Source: Victivallales bacterium
GTDB lineage: Bacteria > Verrucomicrobiota > Lentisphaeria > Oligosphaerales > Oligosphaeraceae
Direction of reading: 5' to 3'
Assembly (NCBI GenBank): GCA_017431185.1
Contig: JAFRLP010000456.1
Span: 1 to 7,646 of the forward strand
Length of the DNA stretch: 7,646 nt
Shown: positions 5,219-7,646 of the stretch, in pieces
Numbering within the stretch: the stretch's first letter is position 1
Layout: every line of letters begins with the position of its first letter
Translations under genes and position numbers: made by a program
Notes under the pieces: model-generated
What the model was told of the DNA's origin: nothing
The model's input: the letters and a program-made list of their open reading frames with translations, nothing else
Database searches by the model: none

Positions 5219-7068
5219 AGGAAATCGACTAGCTGCTTCTGCTCCCCGTCCAGGAGAATGTGCTGCCAAACGGGCTTTTCGGTGCGGATGGCGATGCGGT
5301 TCACCCCGGGGATGACCGCCAGAGTGTACTCGTCCTCTTTCGGCTTGACGAGCTTTCCGTTCAGCCAGAGCTGTGCCTTGCGGAGCGTGCCCGAGCGCAG
5401 CACGATGGGTTCCGCCACTTTCGGGCTGAACTCCAGCACCGATGCGCACGCCTCGGCCTCCTTCGGCCAGTTCTTGGCATCGGCTGACGGCGGGCAGAGG
5501 ACGCCAGGCGCGGAGGCCTGCGTGCGTGGAACGCTGAACTTCTCCATCAGCACCGCACCCAGCGCCGCCAGATCCGCCCCTGGCTGGGAGAGCGCCGCAA
5601 AGTCCGCGTCCTTCGCCACCTGGTAGAACCGCGCCGCCTCGCTCGCGCGCAGCGGCAGCCCCTCTTGGGCATTCTCCTGCAAATCCGCCCACAGGCGATA
5701 GCGTACGCCATCGCGCACAAAGTCCGCCTGCACCGCATAGTACGGCCGACCATACTGGAAATAGAACTCCTCGCGCCGATTCGCCTGCGTCACCTTCGCC
5801 GTGTACGTGCGTACCGCGTCCTTCACGTTCACGCGAATGGTCTCGCGCTCCCACGCGGGCGGGAAGCGGAAGATGAAGGCGAGCTTCTCGACGGGCTTGC
5901 CGTCGGTCGTCCACAACGTCGCCGCCCAGGCCTGGACATTGGTGTGCTCCAGACGCAGAGTCGCGAACGGAATGTCAGACGACTTGCCATCCTTCTCCAT
6001 CCGACCGTACACCGCAGGCAACACCTGACGCTCGTCGTGCGGCAGCTCCACCTTGGAATCGTGCAGAATCGCGCCCGCGGCGGACTTGGGGGCCGCGCCC
6101 TCCACCGTGAACCACAGCGGAACCCGCGCACCCAGCTCATACGGCACCATCCGCTGGACCGTCACCGTCACGACCTTTCCGTCGACGGCGGTCTTGACGC
6201 TCGCGTTGAGCGCCTCGTAGCGATAGGCGCCGTACTCGTTCTGGTTACAGTACCACCACTCGGGGTTGTCGGCCACGCGCTCGTAGGCCTGATGCAGCGC
6301 CTCCAACCCCTCCGGCTCCGTGTGCCAGGAGTGCATCGCCATGCTCAAGGAGGGATTCTGGGCAATTCCATTCGTGTTCTGCAGAATCTGAGCGAGCTGC
6401 TCCTCGAGCTTCGCGAGATCCGGCTTCCGATCGCCCGGGGTAAGCGGCTTGGAAATGGCCAGCGTCCCCTTGGGATACCCCATCGGGGCATCCCCCGATG
6501 GCCAGAAGATGTCAGGCGACGAGATGACGCCCGCCGCCCGGAACGCCTGGCCGATGCTCTTCGGGACGATCTCGTCCGGCGCCCACCAGTTGCAGAACGG
6601 CAGCACCTGGGAGTTCACCGGGCTCTGGGAGATCGATTCCAGCTGGATGCGGTTGTACATGTACTCGCGGAACTGCTCGAACGAATCCGTCACCGTCAGC
6701 AGCGGATGCGTATAGGTGTGCAGACCGATCGAACAACCGCCCTGAAGCAGCTCCTGGCAGTACTGACGCTGCTGCGCGGGCGTCTCCCACGGCTTGAAGA
6801 AGTGGAACAGGAAGAACGTGCCGGGGACCTTGTGGTCCAGCATCACCTTATGCGTCCGCAAATGACCGGCCGCCGTGTCATCCCACCGTGACGAGAACGC
6901 CAGCTTGTAGCTCGCGGGCAATCCCTGCACCACAATCTTCGCCGCCGACGCCTCCTCCGCGCGCTGGAACTCCAGCTCAAACCGCTGACGATATTCCCGC
7001 ATTCCCAGCGGATTCGCCCCAAACGCCACCGCCGCCAACACACAAAGCACTGCACTTGCTCTCTTCAT
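5209..7068 (-). CDS. Secreted polysaccharide deacetylase (NodB-like) family protein
   Basis: This is 619 residues from an ATG with GGGAG seven bases upstream. A signal peptide (MKRAS, a hydrophobic core ending VAFGA) predicts export. Residues about 50-290 follow the NodB-homology order. SSRWDDT (Asp63, Asp64) stands where the catalytic-base and metal Asp pair lies. VPGTFFLF follows, then HTYTH (His117 and His121) as the metal-binding His pair. VLPFCNWWAP takes the place of RxPY, and AMHSWHT (residues 244-250) is a late active-site His motif. WWYCNQNEYGAYRY (271-284) is like the 'WY...E...Y' end seen in these domains. Family members remove N-acetyl groups from chitin, peptidoglycan or other glycans, using a divalent metal. 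The missing Arg of motif 3 makes the substrate uncertain. Residues 290-619 look beta-rich and are not recognised; they may bind carbohydrate. The gene is GC-rich and monocistronic, with an AT-rich upstream region (7108-7135) that may hold its promoter. Confidence 0.82.
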   Translation of the reverse strand: MKRASAVLCVLAAVAFGANPLGMREYRQRFELEFQRAEEASAAKIVVQGLPASYKLAFSSRWDDTAAGHLRTHKVMLDHKVPGTFFLFHFFKPWETPAQQRQYCQELLQGGCSIGLHTYTHPLLTVTDSFEQFREYMYNRIQLESISQSPVNSQVLPFCNWWAPDEIVPKSIGQAFRAAGVISSPDIFWPSGDAPMGYPKGTLAISKPLTPGDRKPDLAKLEEQLAQILQNTNGIAQNPSLSMAMHSWHTEPEGLEALHQAYERVADNPEWWYCNQNEYGAYRYEALNASVKTAVDGKVVTVTVQRMVPYELGARVPLWFTVEGAAPKSAAGAILHDSKVELPHDERQVLPAVYGRMEKDGKSSDIPFATLRLEHTNVQAWAATLWTTDGKPVEKLAFIFRFPPAWERETIRVNVKDAVRTYTAKVTQANRREEFYFQYGRPYYAVQADFVRDGVRYRLWADLQENAQEGLPLRASEAARFYQVAKDADFAALSQPGADLAALGAVLMEKFSVPRTQASAPGVLCPPSADAKNWPKEAEACASVLEFSPKVAEPIVLRSGTLRKAQLWLNGKLVKPKEDEYTLAVIPGVNRIAIRTEKPVWQHILLDGEQKQLVDFLKP

Positions 7069-7181
7069 TCACACGCTCCCGAATAATGACGTGACCGATA
7101 CTGCATACAGTTGAATATAATATAGCATCAATTCACGGAAATGCATAGTTCTTCATTTTTTCTAGCTCCCACCACACAAAG

Positions 7182-7451
7182 TCACGACGCGGTCTTCTCG
7201 CCCGTGACCACGGCGCACTCCTTTCCCGCGTGCCGCGTGATCGCCTCGGCGACGTGTTTGGCGTGTGCCACGGACGTGCGGAAGATCCGGCCTCCCCAGA
7301 GCGTCACCGCGTCGGAGGCGTTCTTCACCAGGCATAAACTCTTCCCGTACCCTCTTGGCAAGACCGCGCAAGAGTTGGTGTCCTTCGTTCGGAGGTGCTC
7401 GTAAACGGCCTCCACGGCCTCCTGCTGGCATGGTCGCAAGTTGATTTTCAT
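7182..7451 (-). pseudogene. Superfamily II (DEAD/DEAH-type) helicase remnant with internal deletion
   Basis: The 89-residue reading begins MKINLRPCQQEAVEAVYEHL, the typical N-terminus of restriction-type superfamily II helicases. LPRGYGKS (31-38) follows in the place of the Walker A motif, usually PTGxGKS/T. Only about 17 residues later, after LWGGR, the sequence becomes SVAHAKHVAEAITRHAGKEC, then AVVTGE, which resembles the start of the second RecA-like domain. The DEAH box and the rest of domain 1 are absent, so an internal in-frame deletion of well over a hundred residues is likely. The reading then stops at TGEKTAS, losing the remainder of domain 2. The start has a weak AAAGAGA ribosome binding site. 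An intact protein would unwind or translocate on nucleic acid using ATP; this remnant should be inactive. It diverges from the antitoxin gene at 7530. Confidence 0.72.
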
Positions 7452-7472
7452 TCTCTTTTACTTGCTTTGCAC

Positions 7473-7500
7473 TTGAAATTGAATCATTTTGCGGTATATT
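7473..7500 (+). promoter_or_regulatory. Sigma-70-type promoter for the antitoxin gene
   Basis: TTGAAA (7473-7478) and TATATT (7495-7500) are separated by 16 bases, ending 29 bases before the ATG at 7530. TATTAT, two bases to the right, is an alternative -10 with an 18-base spacer. It lies in the AT-rich gap between the divergent helicase remnant and the antitoxin. RelB-type antitoxins usually repress their own promoter, but I see no clear operator palindrome here. Confidence 0.45.
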
Positions 7501-7516
7501 ATGGGCAGTTTCTACC

Positions 7517-7523
7517 AAGGAGG
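7517..7523 (+). promoter_or_regulatory. Ribosome binding site of the antitoxin gene
   Basis: AAGGAGG lies six bases before the ATG at 7530. It is an essentially perfect Shine-Dalgarno sequence and fixes the start. Confidence 0.8.
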
Positions 7524-7529
7524 TCAACC

Positions 7530-7646
7530 ATGCCGACACTTACCCGGAACAGGAACTTCACCATCAGACTGGATGCCAAGGTCAAGGACGAGGCGGAACG
7601 CCTCTTCGCCGACCTCGGCATGACGCTTTCCGGCGCAGTGAACATC
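7530..7646 (+). CDS. RelB/DinJ-type antitoxin, N-terminal 39 residues (runs off the window)
   Basis: The first 39 codons read MPTLTRNRNFTIRLDAKVKD, then EAERLFADLGMTLSGAVNI. This is the classic ribbon-helix-helix N-terminus of the RelB/DinJ family: a short beta strand (NFTIRLD), then 'K..AE..F..LGMTLS.A.N'. In this family the N-terminus dimerises and binds the operator, and the C-terminus, not visible here, wraps and neutralises a RelE- or YafQ-type mRNA interferase. A toxin gene would be expected directly downstream, beyond the window. The ATG is supported by a perfect ribosome binding site and a plausible promoter. I am confident of the family but cannot say whether the pair is intact. Confidence 0.85.
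   Translation, partial: MPTLTRNRNFTIRLDAKVKDEAERLFADLGMTLSGAVNI

Noticed and set aside
4976..5626. A 216-codon plus-strand open frame whose ATG overlaps the Fic stop
   Set aside because: Only its part up to about 5218 carries recombinase-like sequence. The remainder is antisense to the deacetylase gene with unnatural composition, so it is not an intact gene.
4808..5914. A 368-codon minus-strand open frame
   Set aside because: It is out of frame with the deacetylase gene, crosses the Fic and recombinase remnants on the opposite strand, and is dominated by Gly, Ala and Arg with no ribosome binding site.
5665..6891. A 408-codon plus-strand open frame
   Set aside because: It lies entirely opposite the deacetylase gene, is extremely rich in Arg, Leu and His, and is a shadow of that GC-rich coding sequence.

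Overview
The window looks like an accessory, gene-decay region of a Gram-negative bacterial chromosome. Three predicted lipoproteins, one with a YceK/YidQ-like head, argue for an outer membrane. The Fic/DOC tail, the recombinase tail and the superfamily II helicase fragment are of kinds common in Verrucomicrobiota/Lentisphaerota-type gut bacteria. The phylum is an inference from overall flavour, not a firm call. Base composition is mosaic: about 1-1534 is clearly AT-rich, 1535-4660 intermediate, and 4980-7450 clearly GC-rich.

Layout. Bases 1-155 hold the C-terminal end of an unidentified protein. It is followed closely by two co-directional, overlapping lipoprotein genes (169-825 and 815-1534) that may be diverged paralogues. 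Bases 1535-2023 contain no convincing intact gene. They hold a degenerate minus-strand coding-like stretch, a strong GC hairpin (1771-1802) and copy 1 of a 66-bp direct repeat (1907-1972). A minus-strand gene (2024-4021) encodes a large lipoprotein with a YceK/YidQ-like head, ankyrin-like repeats and an unrecognised C-terminal half. Bases 4022-4583 are gene-poor, with two inverted repeats and a small direct repeat. Copy 2 of the 66-bp repeat (4584-4649) follows, and the two copies bracket the lipoprotein gene. Ten bases after copy 2 begins a Fic/DOC gene that has lost its 5' part (4659-4979). It is followed by a decayed tail of a serine-recombinase-type protein (4981-5218).

The rest is a secreted NodB-like polysaccharide deacetylase family protein on the minus strand (5209-7068), a minus-strand helicase remnant with an apparent internal deletion and truncated end (7182-7451), and, diverging from it, the first 39 codons of a RelB/DinJ-type antitoxin (7530 to the window edge) with a recognisable promoter and ribosome binding site.

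No complete new system can be demonstrated. The points most worth following are the repeat-bounded lipoprotein segment abutting a truncated Fic gene, the YceK-like/ankyrin lipoprotein architecture, and the tandem lipoproteins behind an unidentified C-terminus, which could be immunity-type genes.
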